Source: Paraburkholderia adhaesiva (GTDB taxonomy: Bacteria > Pseudomonadota > Gammaproteobacteria > Burkholderiales > Burkholderiaceae). Taken from it: a DNA stretch of 64,000 nt. Shown here one piece after another: positions 53,762 through 62,581 of this stretch; within the stretch, counting starts at the first letter, position 1, and every line of letters starts with the position of its first letter. The translations under genes were made by a program, and so were the position numbers. Location of the stretch: NCBI RefSeq assembly GCF_021390575.1, contig NZ_JAJEJQ010000002.1:248001-312000 (forward strand). Reading direction: 5' to 3'. The notes below the pieces were generated by a model that saw only the letters and a list, made by a program, of their open reading frames with translations, made no database searches and was not told the origin of the DNA.

Positions 53762-55366
53762 TCACTGATCCTGGCCCGCGACGAAACCGCAGTACGTCGC
53801 GCCACCGTCCTGCGTGTAAATGATGAACGTGTCGAGCTTGCCCGCCGCCCCCGAGAGCGACGGCGCAATGCCTTGCGGCCACTTGATCGTCGAGGGCCAG
53901 GTGATCGCCGAACTGGCGCTGTTGTGGACGACGAGTACGAACTCCGCGAGGACACCCGCCGCGGGCGGATTCGTGATCGAGAGCGTGGTGCTGGTGCTCG
54001 CGGCCACCGGCAGATTGAAGAGGATTTCGGGCGCGCCGTGCGCAAGCGGTGTGAGATCAAGCGCCACGTTCGCCGCGCCGCTCAGGTTGATGATCGTCGT
54101 ACTCGTCGCGCCCACCGAGAGCGTGCCGTCCGGTGCCACCGAGAGGCCCTGACCGGCGATGACACCGCCCAGCGTCGTGGCCGTCGCGGCCGGCAGCGTG
54201 TAGTCCACCGGGATGCGCGTGACGAGCACATCGTATTCGCCGTTCACGCGCGCGAGACAGACCGCGAACTCGCCGGGCTGCAGGACCACCTCCGCCACCG
54301 CGGTCGGCCCGCCCATCCAGATGAAGTCGCTACCCTGCGCGACCAGGTTCAGCACGCCCGCGCCGTGGTTGTAGATGAGAAACGCAATGGCGCTCAATGG
54401 CAGGGTCGAGGTCGGCGCGAGCGTCAGGGTGCCGCCATCCGGACCCGCCCACTGGATCGCCATGCCGGCATCGGTCGCATTCAGTCCGGTATCCTCACCA
54501 TAGGTCACCTGGCCCGCGTAACTGCCGAGCGCGCGCTGCACGAAGGCGCTCGTCGCGGCAGCGGTGCTGACATCAAACTGCGGCGGCGTGGTGAACACCG
54601 GCTCGCCGGTCAGGTCGCTGTACTGCCCGGTCGTCGCAACCGCCGCCAGATCGGGGCGGTTGAGGATCCGCGCGGGGCCGCTGGCAGCGTCCCAGTCGGC
54701 GTTGATCTGGGCAGCGGGAATCTCCGGCACATCCGTGAGATCGTCATAGCTGCCGCTGGTCGCCACCTTCGCGAGATTCGGGCGATGGAGGATCTGCGCG
54801 AGGCCCGAGGTGGCGTCCCAGTCGGCATTGGCGGGCGCGGGGGGCGTACCGGTGAGGTCGCCATATTGTCCGCTGGTTGCGACTTTCGCGAGATTGGGGC
54901 GGTTGAGGATCTGCGCGGGGCCGCCCGTGGCATTCCAGTCGGCATTCAGGAGCACCCACCCGCTCGCACTGCCGTCGTTGGTGATATCTGCGGCGTCGGG
55001 ATCGATGGTGTTGTCATCCCGCAGGTTCAGCCACAGCCCCTGGCCATTCGCGCGCAGCAACACCACGCCTGCCGGATAGCCGCCGATGTTCGGGTCATTG
55101 GCGAACGTCGCATCGTAGACGAGCGGGCCACCGGCCATCAGCCACCGCACGGCCTGCGAAAGCACGAACAGGATGCCGTTCATGTCCACGCCGAACGGCG
55201 GGATGCCCCCCTTGAGCGGGTCGGTCATCGTCAGCGGCGGGAAGCCGTCATTGAACGAGGCCGCGCCTTTCGTCATGCCGGTCTGCGAGGCGACCGGGAT
55301 CGTGTTGCGGTTGCCGTTCTGCGCGAACGGCACCGTGACCGGCGGCGGGCTATCGGTGAGGCGCAT
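53762..55366 (-). CDS. Phage tail fibre protein with three N-A-D-W repeats
   Basis: 534 residues. The N-terminal 130 residues (VTVPFAQNGNRNTIP, then DGFPPLTMTDPLKGGIPPFG) closely match the collar protein at 56238-57428. Residues about 140-250 hold three repeats of about 35 residues (NADWDA, ILNRPNLAKVATSGQY, DLTG). The C-terminal part is a beta-rich fibre with a region like MGGPTAVAEVVLQPGEFAV and a terminal PSLSGAAGKLD segment. Likely a receptor-binding fibre or its adaptor; it is the paralogue of the collar protein. Confidence 0.8.
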   Translation of the reverse strand: MRLTDSPPPVTVPFAQNGNRNTIPVASQTGMTKGAASFNDGFPPLTMTDPLKGGIPPFGVDMNGILFVLSQAVRWLMAGGPLVYDATFANDPNIGGYPAGVVLLRANGQGLWLNLRDDNTIDPDAADITNDGSASGWVLLNADWNATGGPAQILNRPNLAKVATSGQYGDLTGTPPAPANADWDATSGLAQILHRPNLAKVATSGSYDDLTDVPEIPAAQINADWDAASGPARILNRPDLAAVATTGQYSDLTGEPVFTTPPQFDVSTAAATSAFVQRALGSYAGQVTYGEDTGLNATDAGMAIQWAGPDGGTLTLAPTSTLPLSAIAFLIYNHGAGVLNLVAQGSDFIWMGGPTAVAEVVLQPGEFAVCLARVNGEYDVLVTRIPVDYTLPAATATTLGGVIAGQGLSVAPDGTLSVGATSTTIINLSGAANVALDLTPLAHGAPEILFNLPVAASTSTTLSITNPPAAGVLAEFVLVVHNSASSAITWPSTIKWPQGIAPSLSGAAGKLDTFIIYTQDGGATYCGFVAGQDQ

Positions 55367-55387
55367 GGTGGTGACTCCGCTAACGTG

Positions 55388-56218
55388 TCAGGTCGCCTGC
55401 CAGGTGATGGCCTCGACATCGGCGACCGTGGTGGCCACCATCACCGCGCCGATCTTCGCGAGCAGTGATGGATAGTCAGGCGGCGTGCGATTCGTGATGG
55501 CCTGCGCGAGTCCCTCCAGATCGCCCCACGTGAAGGGCGTCACGGGCTGGTCTGCCGCGTTCAGCCAGAGGTCCGGCAGCCAGGTGCACGTTTCGGCGTG
55601 GGCTGCCCGCATCGCGTCGAGATTCGCGATGCTCGTGGCATCGCACGCGTACAGGTCGGTCTGGCCTGCGGCGGTCGTGAAGCTGACCGGGGCTTCGCCC
55701 GCCGATTGCCAGGCCGCGCGCAGTTGTGCGATTCGCGCGGCCTGCGCTTCGGCCAGGCTCATCGAGGGTTCGGGCGGTGCCGCAAACAGCGCGTTTTCGG
55801 GTGGCGTCTCGCCCAGCGCCGTGATGCGGTGTGCGCTGCCGTCCGCCAGCCAGTACGCTGTGTCGCGCCAGTCGGCGACCACGGCCCACTGGCCGTCAAC
55901 GATCACCGCCGTTTCATGCGTGCCGGTGACGGGCCGGTTCTGCGGTGTCGGCACGATGCCGGACGGCGGGACGGGCGACACAGTGTCGTCGGGCGTGGCT
56001 GCGGCGGCGGGCAGATCAGGCAACGGGAGATCGTGCACGGCCCATGTGCCCTCTTGCCAGACGGCGGTCTGCGACACCGGTTCGAACGCGGGCGGCGCAT
56101 GCAGCACGCAGCCCGGCGGCAGCAGAAACGTGCCCGGCGTCAACGGGTCCTCCTGGACGATCGTTTCGCCAATGAACACGCCCTGCGCGTCGCATTGCCA
56201 GGCAGTCCGGATTGTCAT
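55388..56218 (-). CDS. Phage tail protein with DUF4376-like C-terminus
   Basis: 276 residues from ATG (MTIRTAWQCDAQGVFIGET); a start 12 bases upstream is possible and neither has a clear ribosome site. The N-terminal half has repeated W..GTW-type and P-rich linker segments, and the last 110 residues (IAQLRAAWQSAGEAPVSFTT, DATSIANLDAMRAA, LEGLAQAITNR) match DUF4376. Proteins of this type lie beside tail fibres and may aid fibre assembly. Its start lies 20 bases after the collar gene stop. Confidence 0.75.
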   Translation of the reverse strand: MTIRTAWQCDAQGVFIGETIVQEDPLTPGTFLLPPGCVLHAPPAFEPVSQTAVWQEGTWAVHDLPLPDLPAAAATPDDTVSPVPPSGIVPTPQNRPVTGTHETAVIVDGQWAVVADWRDTAYWLADGSAHRITALGETPPENALFAAPPEPSMSLAEAQAARIAQLRAAWQSAGEAPVSFTTAAGQTDLYACDATSIANLDAMRAAHAETCTWLPDLWLNAADQPVTPFTWGDLEGLAQAITNRTPPDYPSLLAKIGAVMVATTVADVEAITWQAT

Positions 56219-56237
56219 CCTGCGCGCCATCGACGCG

Positions 56238-57428
56238 TCAGTACGCGATGAGGAAGTTGACGGCGAGGTTCTTGCCGCGCGTTTCGGTGCTGCCCGCCGC
56301 GGCGATGCTGATGCCCGTGCCATTGCTGTAGATCCCTATGCTGGTGACGGCACCGTAGATGCCGATACCCGTGCCCGAGCCGCCGATATAGATGCCGGTA
56401 CCGTTTGCGCTGGTGTTGTTGCGCGTGCCGTTGTAGGCCCCGTACTGATTCGGCGGGCTGACCGCACACGCCCCGCCGTTGTCCTGGCCCGCCTGCACCC
56501 AGCCGCCTGCGGGCATCGCGTGCGCGTGACCCGGGTCGCCCACGCCGTGCGCGTGGCCGGGGTCCGCGACGCCATGCGCGTGTCCCGGATCGGACACGCC
56601 GTGGGCGTGGCCGGGGTCCGAGACGGTGTGCGCGTGCGAGGCGTAGGCGTCGGCCTGGTAGCTGCCGAGCGCGCGGCCCGAATCGAGCCCGCGCCCGTTA
56701 TCGAGTCCCCGCAGACACACGCCGCGCGTGTCGGGCAGGTTGAAGGTCGTTGTGCCGTCGCCCGCGCCGTAGGTCGTGCCGATCGCGAGAAAGAGCGACG
56801 CATAGGTCGCGCGCGACACCGCTGCACCGTTCGCGAGCAGAAAGCCCGCAGGCACTGCGCTACCCGTGAAGGGCAGCAACGCACCTGGCGGGATGAACGA
56901 GCCCGGCACACCGGTCAGGTCGCGGTACTGGCCGGTGGTCGCCACCTTTGCGAGATCCGGCCTGTTGAGGATCGCGCCCGGCCCGCCCGTCGCGTTCCAG
57001 TCGGCGTTCAGCGCCAGCCAGTTGCGTGCCGCATTGGGGTCATTCGCATCGGTCGCGTCGGGGTTCGTCGTGTTGTTGTCGGCGCAGTTGAACCAGAAGC
57101 CGGTGAGGTCCGCGCGCAGCACCACCGCCCCCGCCGGATAGCCGCCGAGGTTCGGGTTGCTGGTGAACGCGGCGTCGTAGACGAAGGAGCCGCCCGCCTG
57201 CATCCAGCGCGCCACCGCTGAAATGACGAACAGGATGCCGTTGAAGTCGAGGCCGTCCGGCGGTATGCCCCCCTGGGTCTTCGGCTGCATCGTGAGCGGC
57301 GGGAAACCGTCGTTCAGCGACGCCGCCCCTGCGGTGATGCCCGCCTGCGACGCCTCGGGGATGCTATTGCGCAGGCCGTTGGCGGCGAACGGCAGCGTGA
57401 CGAGGGCCGGTGACTGGTCAGCCTGCAC
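56238..57428 (-). CDS. Phage tail collar fibre with five DPGHAH repeats
   Basis: 396 residues. The N-terminal 150 residues match the fibre at 53762. One NADW repeat is followed by a phage tail collar domain (LLPFTGSAVPAGFLLANGAAV, TTYGAGDGTTTFNLPDTRG). Then comes SHAHTVSDPGHAHGVSDPG and further copies of DPGHAHG, five H.H motifs in all, followed by a glycine-rich GTGIYIGGSGTGIGIYG segment and a conserved end NFLIAY. HxH arrays coordinate metal inside trimeric fibre shafts. Probably a receptor-contacting fibre. It overlaps the DUF2612 gene by 11 bases. Confidence 0.85.
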   Translation of the reverse strand: MQADQSPALVTLPFAANGLRNSIPEASQAGITAGAASLNDGFPPLTMQPKTQGGIPPDGLDFNGILFVISAVARWMQAGGSFVYDAAFTSNPNLGGYPAGAVVLRADLTGFWFNCADNNTTNPDATDANDPNAARNWLALNADWNATGGPGAILNRPDLAKVATTGQYRDLTGVPGSFIPPGALLPFTGSAVPAGFLLANGAAVSRATYASLFLAIGTTYGAGDGTTTFNLPDTRGVCLRGLDNGRGLDSGRALGSYQADAYASHAHTVSDPGHAHGVSDPGHAHGVADPGHAHGVGDPGHAHAMPAGGWVQAGQDNGGACAVSPPNQYGAYNGTRNNTSANGTGIYIGGSGTGIGIYGAVTSIGIYSNGTGISIAAAGSTETRGKNLAVNFLIAY

Positions 57429-58095
57429 TGAGCACTCCCGTCGAGAACACCCCCTGGTTGAACGGCTGGAAGTCGTCGACCGCGTTGGCGAAGCCGAACA
57501 CCTCGTGCGAGGCCTGCACGAGATTGCACAGCACGCCGGTCGGGCGCGGCAGCACGCCCGACTGCGTAAGAAACGCCACTTCGAGAATCGTCAGGTCGAA
57601 CTCGAACACGTACAGCATCGTCATCGCGCCGGTGTCGAGCGCATAGCAGCGACCACGGCCCGCGAAGAGGTACTGCAGCATCTGGTTGAGCGACGCGCAC
57701 GAGCCCGCCGTGATGTTGCCCATCGCTTTGGTCATGATGAGCGTGCGATAGGTGGTGTCATCGAGCGCGACGTTGCGCACCACGGGCGGCGAGCCGTCGC
57801 TGAACACGCCGTAGTTGAACGGCTGCACGCCTTCGGTCGGGTTGGCCGCATCGAACGCTTCGGCAAAGCCGAACCCGGCGGGCGGCAGGGCCGCCGCCAC
57901 ACCACGCGTCACGTTGACGATCCTGCCCCACACGTCCAGCCCGTTGCCGATGGCGGTCGCGACATTCCAGATCGTGTCGTAAAAAGCGTCGAGGTCCGCG
58001 TGCGGCTCGATGTCCTGGTTGAGACACCCGATCAGCGCCGTAATCGTGGGGCTGTTCGCATACTGCGCGAGCAGCGTGGCGGTCCAGTCTTTCAT
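57418..58095 (-). CDS. Phage tail/baseplate protein, DUF2612 family
   Basis: 225 residues starting MKDWTATLLAQYANSPTITAL, with the DUF2612 core (DIEPHADLDAFYDTIWNVAT, NGLDVWGRIVNVTRGV). A conserved GVFSDGS segment precedes a duplicate-like GVFSTG at the end. DUF2612 proteins connect baseplate and fibre in contractile tails (gpI-like); exact role inferred. Overlaps the baseplate J gene by four bases. Confidence 0.85.
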   Translation of the reverse strand: MKDWTATLLAQYANSPTITALIGCLNQDIEPHADLDAFYDTIWNVATAIGNGLDVWGRIVNVTRGVAAALPPAGFGFAEAFDAANPTEGVQPFNYGVFSDGSPPVVRNVALDDTTYRTLIMTKAMGNITAGSCASLNQMLQYLFAGRGRCYALDTGAMTMLYVFEFDLTILEVAFLTQSGVLPRPTGVLCNLVQASHEVFGFANAVDDFQPFNQGVFSTGVLSAG

Positions 58096-59327
58096 GACGT
58101 GCTTACCTGGATCACCGCCACGTTGGTCGGATCGAGCGTCGGGTACTCATCGATGCCGAACGCAAGCGACGTTTGCGACACGTCCAGCGGATCGGTGCCG
58201 AGCGCAATCGAGAAGATGTTCACGTTCGCGTCGGTCGCGGCGACGCCTGCGTAGTAACGCCCTGCATAGGTGGTCGAGCCGATGCGCGCCCTGATGCCTC
58301 CACCCGCCCCGCCGTCCTCGCCATTGAAGGCCGACACGATGGCCGCCTGGATCAGTGAGGTGATGTCGTCCGGGAGCTGGTCGTTCGCCTGGATCGTCAC
58401 GGTAAGAAAGCACTGCACCGGCGCGGGCGTCTCCCAGCTCACCGTGTACTGCGGCTGCGGCGGCGTGTAGCTCGTGTCATGGAGCGTGTACGAGGTGTTG
58501 CCGTTGTAGTCGCAGCCGGGGGCCTTCCTGCTCCAGATCGCCTGAGCGATGGCGGCGGGGTCGCCGCCAATGGCCGAGACGAACAGCGAATGGCCCGCGA
58601 GCGGATAGTTCGTCGCGCCGTAGTTCACCACCGCACTCGTGGGGTTGTCGATCACGAACGCATCGAGCACGTTCGGCACGTTCAGCACCGCGCCGTAGAC
58701 CGCCTGCACGCTGTTCACCGAGTTGATCGCCACCGACAGGCGCCGCCGTGCCTCGAACGCGGCGCGGCTCTCGGCAAGCTGCCCCGGCGTGCCTGCTGTC
58801 GTGTTGGTGACGCGGTCCCACCCCTGCGCTGCGGTGTAGATCGTTGCGAGCGCTCCGATCGGACAGGCGACCGGCCCCATCGTCTGGCACTGGAACGGCA
58901 CGTCGACCGAGCCTGAGGCGGGGATCGTTGCGGCGGCCAGCGATGCGTACAGATAGCCGTTCACATCCTGTGCGACGGAGCCTGCCGGGATCACCGCCCC
59001 GACGAGACCGATACAGGTCGCGGTCACCACCGTGCCGGAGGCCGCGATGCGGTTCAGGAAGTAGATGCGCCCGATCGCATCCTGCCAGCGACCCGAGGCG
59101 ACATCGGGATCGATCTGGTTCGCGACCTCGAGGATGTCGGCGTTCTTGTCGCCGATGATGGCGGTGAGCGACTGCGCGAGCTGTCCCTGCGGCGAACTGA
59201 GCTGCGGATTGACGCCGCCGCCGAAGGCCGCGTCGATATCGGCCTGCACACCCGCGAGGATCGCCGATTCGGCAGGCACGACCGGCCCCTGATCCGTGAA
59301 CTGGATCGGCGGGACACTGGTCTGCAT
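58092..59327 (-). CDS. Baseplate J-like protein
   Basis: 411 residues of the gpJ/gp47 family, a wedge component of contractile-tail baseplates. Visible: ILAGVQADIDAAFGGGVNPQ, GRWQDAIGRIYFLNRIAASG, TVVTATCIGLVGAVIPAGS, GTPGQLAESRAAFEARRRLS, and a C-terminal SQTSLAFGIDEYPTL. The start is the ATG 41 bases after the sheath-initiator stop. It overlaps the DUF2612 gene by four bases. Confidence 0.92.
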   Translation of the reverse strand: MQTSVPPIQFTDQGPVVPAESAILAGVQADIDAAFGGGVNPQLSSPQGQLAQSLTAIIGDKNADILEVANQIDPDVASGRWQDAIGRIYFLNRIAASGTVVTATCIGLVGAVIPAGSVAQDVNGYLYASLAAATIPASGSVDVPFQCQTMGPVACPIGALATIYTAAQGWDRVTNTTAGTPGQLAESRAAFEARRRLSVAINSVNSVQAVYGAVLNVPNVLDAFVIDNPTSAVVNYGATNYPLAGHSLFVSAIGGDPAAIAQAIWSRKAPGCDYNGNTSYTLHDTSYTPPQPQYTVSWETPAPVQCFLTVTIQANDQLPDDITSLIQAAIVSAFNGEDGGAGGGIRARIGSTTYAGRYYAGVAATDANVNIFSIALGTDPLDVSQTSLAFGIDEYPTLDPTNVAVIQVSTS

Positions 59328-59368
59328 GGCTGCGCGGGCAGCACGAAAGACAGCAATTCGACGGCAAT

Positions 59369-59719
59369 CTAGAAGGTTACGGTCTGCGTATTACCGCTGG
59401 TATCGGTCACGTCGATCTCGCCGGCGAGCTGCCGCCCGTTGAGCACGAGCTGCGTGACGGTGGCCAAGGCGACGTTCGGCACCGTGAGTGCCGCGTTGAC
59501 GAGTTCGGAGCGGATGAACGAGGCCGGCGGCAACTGGCCTAGTACCGCCTGCCAGTACGGGACGCCGAGCGTCGTGTCGTAGAAACACTCGCTACGAAAC
59601 GTGCGAATCGCACTCGCCACGTCCTGTGCGACCTGGTACGGATCGGACGCGCAGGCGATATCGCCGGATGTGTCGAGCACGAGATCCAGGGCCGTGCGGT
59701 CGAGCAGGAGAGTTTTCAT
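59369..59719 (-). CDS. Phage baseplate sheath-initiator-like protein (gp25/DUF2634 type)
   Basis: 116 residues. The pattern DRTALDLVLDTSGDIACAS, then QVAQDVASAIRTFRSECFYD with GVPYWQAV, resembles the gp25-like/DUF2634 wedge proteins that nucleate sheath polymerisation. Assignment is by eye. Its upstream neighbour on this strand is now the restriction-modification insert, so its expression may depend on the methyltransferase transcript or a local promoter. Confidence 0.7.
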   Translation of the reverse strand: MKTLLLDRTALDLVLDTSGDIACASDPYQVAQDVASAIRTFRSECFYDTTLGVPYWQAVLGQLPPASFIRSELVNAALTVPNVALATVTQLVLNGRQLAGEIDVTDTSGNTQTVTF

Positions 59720-59748
59720 GAAAATTAGTCTGATATGATTAGGACATT

Positions 59749-59931
59749 ATGGATTTCGCGCTCGACGCATGTTCTAGCTCGGCGCCGGTCCACCAACAGA
59801 CATTCGGATTTCCCAGAAAGGGAACGCTGCGTAATACCAAGCGCCATCAGAAACAGGTGACTTTCCTCACGCAAGGCCAAATTCTAGAACGATCTTTATA
59901 TACCTTCCCGGATCAACGGGGTGCGCATTGA
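59749..59931 (+). CDS. Small open frame before the endonuclease gene
   Basis: 60 residues, basic, overlapping the endonuclease TTG start by four bases (TTGA). It shows no helix-turn-helix motif, so it does not look like a classical controller protein. It could be a coupled leader or simply noncoding. Listed because the overlap is exact and nothing else accounts for this stretch. Confidence 0.3.
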   Translation: MDFALDACSSSAPVHQQTFGFPRKGTLRNTKRHQKQVTFLTQGQILERSLYTFPDQRGAH

Positions 59932-60542
59932 CCAAGAAATCAGAAATCAACAAAAAATCCTTCAACGGGAAAGCCGTGTTGCCGTTCGAGTTGCGCATCA
60001 GCGACTTTGAGCACGCGATGCAGGACATTTACGACTTCTTCTATGATGTCAACACACTCCTCTCCGAGAAGGGTCTTCATCGGCTAGATGACATGATGCG
60101 GCCCGCCGCCATGTCAGGACTTATCTCTGACATGGTGACAGCTTCGCTCGCGAAATTCTCGCGTTCACTCGTGGAGAATAAACACTTCAATGGCCACCCC
60201 GACCTGATCCTGCGTGGCAAATATCCAAACGACTCGGTTGCGGCGGGCACGCATGGGATCGAAATCAAAAGCACCCGCAAGGCGGGAGGGGCCGTGGACA
60301 CCCACGGTGCGCGAAAGCAATGGATGTGTGTGTTTGTCTACGAGGTAGACAACACGACCGAGCCAGCCTCCGAAAGAAGGGCCATGCGCTTCACAGAGAT
60401 TTATCTCGGCGAAGTCGAAGAAGCCGACTTCCGCAAAAACGACCGTGGCGATCTGGGAACCAGGACGGCGACCCTCCACAAGGAGGGCATTGCAAAGCTA
60501 CGCAAAAGCTGGATCTACAAGGAACAGCGCGACGAGGAGTAA
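59928..60542 (+). CDS. Type II restriction endonuclease, PD-(D/E)XK fold
   Basis: 204 residues with a PD-(D/E)XK active site: PD at 91-92 in GHPDLILRGKY and ExK at 112-114 in GIEIKSTRK, a spacing normal for the fold. The start codon is TTG, overlapping the small upstream frame; the next in-frame ATG would remove 30 residues. Base composition is clearly lower GC than the phage genes. It is convergent with the methyltransferase (18 bases between the stops), a common type II layout. The recognition sequence is unknown. Endonuclease rests on motif plus partner. Confidence 0.82.
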   Translation: MTKKSEINKKSFNGKAVLPFELRISDFEHAMQDIYDFFYDVNTLLSEKGLHRLDDMMRPAAMSGLISDMVTASLAKFSRSLVENKHFNGHPDLILRGKYPNDSVAAGTHGIEIKSTRKAGGAVDTHGARKQWMCVFVYEVDNTTEPASERRAMRFTEIYLGEVEEADFRKNDRGDLGTRTATLHKEGIAKLRKSWIYKEQRDEE

Positions 60543-60560
60543 CCCAGTGTCGCGCCCCTT

Positions 60561-61694
60561 CTAAAACATTGAGATCTCGCTATCTTTTGTAGAGAGAGCT
60601 GTGAGCTGTGGCAGTGCCTTTGCAGCCAAAGCAAAAAATTCCTTGTCCAGCTCTACCCCACAACTGTCATAACCAACCGCGTTGGCCGCTGCGAGCGTGG
60701 AGCCAGCCCCCATGAATGGGTCAAGCACAGTTCCCTGACCGAGCGGCAGTACCGCGCGCACAACCTGACGCATGAACGCCTGTGGCTTAAGCGAAGGGTG
60801 CGGCGCAATCTTCCTTTCACTCGCATGCGTCGGATGCGAACGAATCAGGTCACCAAACGGGCGCTCTTTCGAAGGGCGGCGGAAACCACCTGTACCCCAG
60901 CGCCGAAGATTGTCTTGTACTCGGCCATCAAGCGGTGCGCGCAACACGACCCATGGCTCCCACTGGGAGCGCGGCATCACAGACACATCGTCGAATTCCA
61001 GATGAGCATTTTTCGGTCGATCCCCGCCGCGCATCGTCATTACCTGACGCGCAATATAACCTCGCAGTTCCAGTCCCGCCTGCCCCATCGCTTCCGCCAC
61101 AATGTGTGCAAGGAGTGGATTTGATGCAACTACGACATTCGCACCTGGCACTACGACCTTGGCTACGAGCGTGCCGAATCGTTTAAAAAAAGCATGAAGG
61201 GCTTGTCGGTCGGTATCCGTTAGAACAGTGAAGCGCGGCAGCGGCGCACGTTGATGACCATCAAACGAGGGTGGGATACGCCAGACCCCGCCTTTCCCCG
61301 CTCGCAGCTTCGCCGTTTCCTTGGCTGTGTACTCAACCAGGCCATAAGGTGGATCAGTGACTACTGCATGAACAGAAGCGGGCTTCTGGCTCGCAAGCCA
61401 TTCAAAGCAGTCGTCTTGATACAAGTAAGCGCGTCCTACTTTCAACGACTTCTTTTCAGTAGCCGTACGAGAGTCATGCAATGAAGAGCTTTGAAGCCGA
61501 TATCTCCCCCGGCCTACACGCTCGAATGTGTTCGGTGTATTCAAACTCAAATACGATCGCACCGATGAGGTCGGGACAGATGGGCCGATCGCGCGCCTTA
61601 CTGCTGCCACGATCTCGTCTGTTGACGCATCATTTCCAACCATCGCCAGATACTCGACGATTGAATCCCGTATTAAACCTGGAGCCAGCGACAT
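60561..61694 (-). CDS. Type II DNA methyltransferase, beta class, partner of the convergent endonuclease
   Basis: 377 residues from ATG 61694; a TTG at 61751 would add 19 residues and is inside a palindrome, and neither start has a good ribosome site. The N-terminal 90 residues look like a HARE-HTH/winged-helix domain (LIRDSIVEYLAMVG, TSSVRSYLSLNTP). Motif IV is TDPPYG (about residue 114), and motif I, DPFMGAGSTLAAAN, follows near the C-terminus, so it is beta class. A DPPY motif suggests N6-adenine, less likely N4-cytosine, methylation of the endonuclease site. Confidence 0.88.
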   Translation of the reverse strand: MSLAPGLIRDSIVEYLAMVGNDASTDEIVAAVRRAIGPSVPTSSVRSYLSLNTPNTFERVGRGRYRLQSSSLHDSRTATEKKSLKVGRAYLYQDDCFEWLASQKPASVHAVVTDPPYGLVEYTAKETAKLRAGKGGVWRIPPSFDGHQRAPLPRFTVLTDTDRQALHAFFKRFGTLVAKVVVPGANVVVASNPLLAHIVAEAMGQAGLELRGYIARQVMTMRGGDRPKNAHLEFDDVSVMPRSQWEPWVVLRAPLDGRVQDNLRRWGTGGFRRPSKERPFGDLIRSHPTHASERKIAPHPSLKPQAFMRQVVRAVLPLGQGTVLDPFMGAGSTLAAANAVGYDSCGVELDKEFFALAAKALPQLTALSTKDSEISMF

Positions 61695-61733
61695 GAATTT
61701 TGGGTTCTTGTTGAGTTGGCAAAGTTTAGGTTT

Positions 61734-61751
61734 TTGACGTCTGGACGTCAA
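61734..61751. promoter_or_regulatory. Palindrome at the methyltransferase start
   Basis: TTGACGTC TG GACGTCAA is a perfect 8-2-8 palindrome beside the methyltransferase gene. Type II methyltransferases with N-terminal DNA-binding domains often repress their own genes at such sites. Operator function is inference. Confidence 0.45.
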
Positions 61752-61831
61752 GAGAATTCGCCAACGACACGAACTTCAGCGACTCCGGTCTCCAGGACCT
61801 GTCAGGCGTGACATCAACGACTTAAAAACCA

Positions 61832-62581
61832 TCACAATGGAGAACTAGTTGTGCCGCCCATCGAGTCGCGGTGCTCGTGGCCATGCACGCTCGTCCCGGC
61901 AGCGGTCACGTCCTGCTGCACCGTCAAGGGTCCCGCCATGCTCGCGTCGCCGCCCTGCGGCCCTTCGCCCTGCGTGACCGCCCCGTCGAGTTCGATGGCC
62001 GGAGCCGAATCGGTGATGCCGCTGCCTGCCGTCAGACCGATCGTGCTGTCGGCCTGCAGCACGATGGTGGGAGCCGAGAGGCGAATCTGCACGGGCGACA
62101 CGATATCGATGCCGTCCGGCGCGAACGCCACGTACTGCTGCGGGGCTGCGCCCAACACGGTCGTGACGTACACCGAATCCGACAGGTCGTGGCGACGCAG
62201 GCTGCCCGGTGCCGCCGGTCCCGCGTTCGCGATCACCGACGAGCTGTCACGGTCGCACACGGCCACCAGGCCAATGTCGCCCGCCTGCGGATCGAGAATC
62301 ACCGCGTTCGCCCCACCCGCCAGGCGCAGGTACGGGATGCCGTAGATCACGCCGTGGGCGATGACGTTACCCGCGCCGTCGAGCTGGCCCGCGAGCGGCT
62401 GCACATCAACCGTGCCTGCGCCTTGTACTGCACCGTTCTGGCGGGCCACGATCACCTTGCCGAGATAGGCCGTGCGCACGCGCGTGAGCAGCTGCTCGAC
62501 CACCGTCCTCTGCCGCGCGTACTCGCCCGCGAGCGACCACGGACGGATGCTCGTGACGGCGGCGCTAGTTGGGGCTGACAC
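61832..62581 (-). CDS. Phage baseplate spike protein (Gp138/gpV-like)
   Basis: 249 residues starting at GTG (SAPTSAAVTSIRP). The N-terminal OB-fold-like part has VQPLAGQLDGAGNVIAHG and GDIGLVAVCDRDSSS; a central beta-helix follows (QIRLSAPTIVLQADSTIGLT). The end has VHGHEHRDSMGG, an HxH-rich tip that binds metal in membrane-piercing spikes. It forms the central needle of the contractile tail. It overlaps the hub gene by 17 bases; the restriction-modification pair follows right after its stop. Confidence 0.88.
   Translation of the reverse strand: MSAPTSAAVTSIRPWSLAGEYARQRTVVEQLLTRVRTAYLGKVIVARQNGAVQGAGTVDVQPLAGQLDGAGNVIAHGVIYGIPYLRLAGGANAVILDPQAGDIGLVAVCDRDSSSVIANAGPAAPGSLRRHDLSDSVYVTTVLGAAPQQYVAFAPDGIDIVSPVQIRLSAPTIVLQADSTIGLTAGSGITDSAPAIELDGAVTQGEGPQGGDASMAGPLTVQQDVTAAGTSVHGHEHRDSMGGTTSSPL

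Noticed and set aside
55485..57221. 578-residue plus-strand frame over tail genes
   Set aside because: Antisense to two well-supported phage genes and of biased composition.
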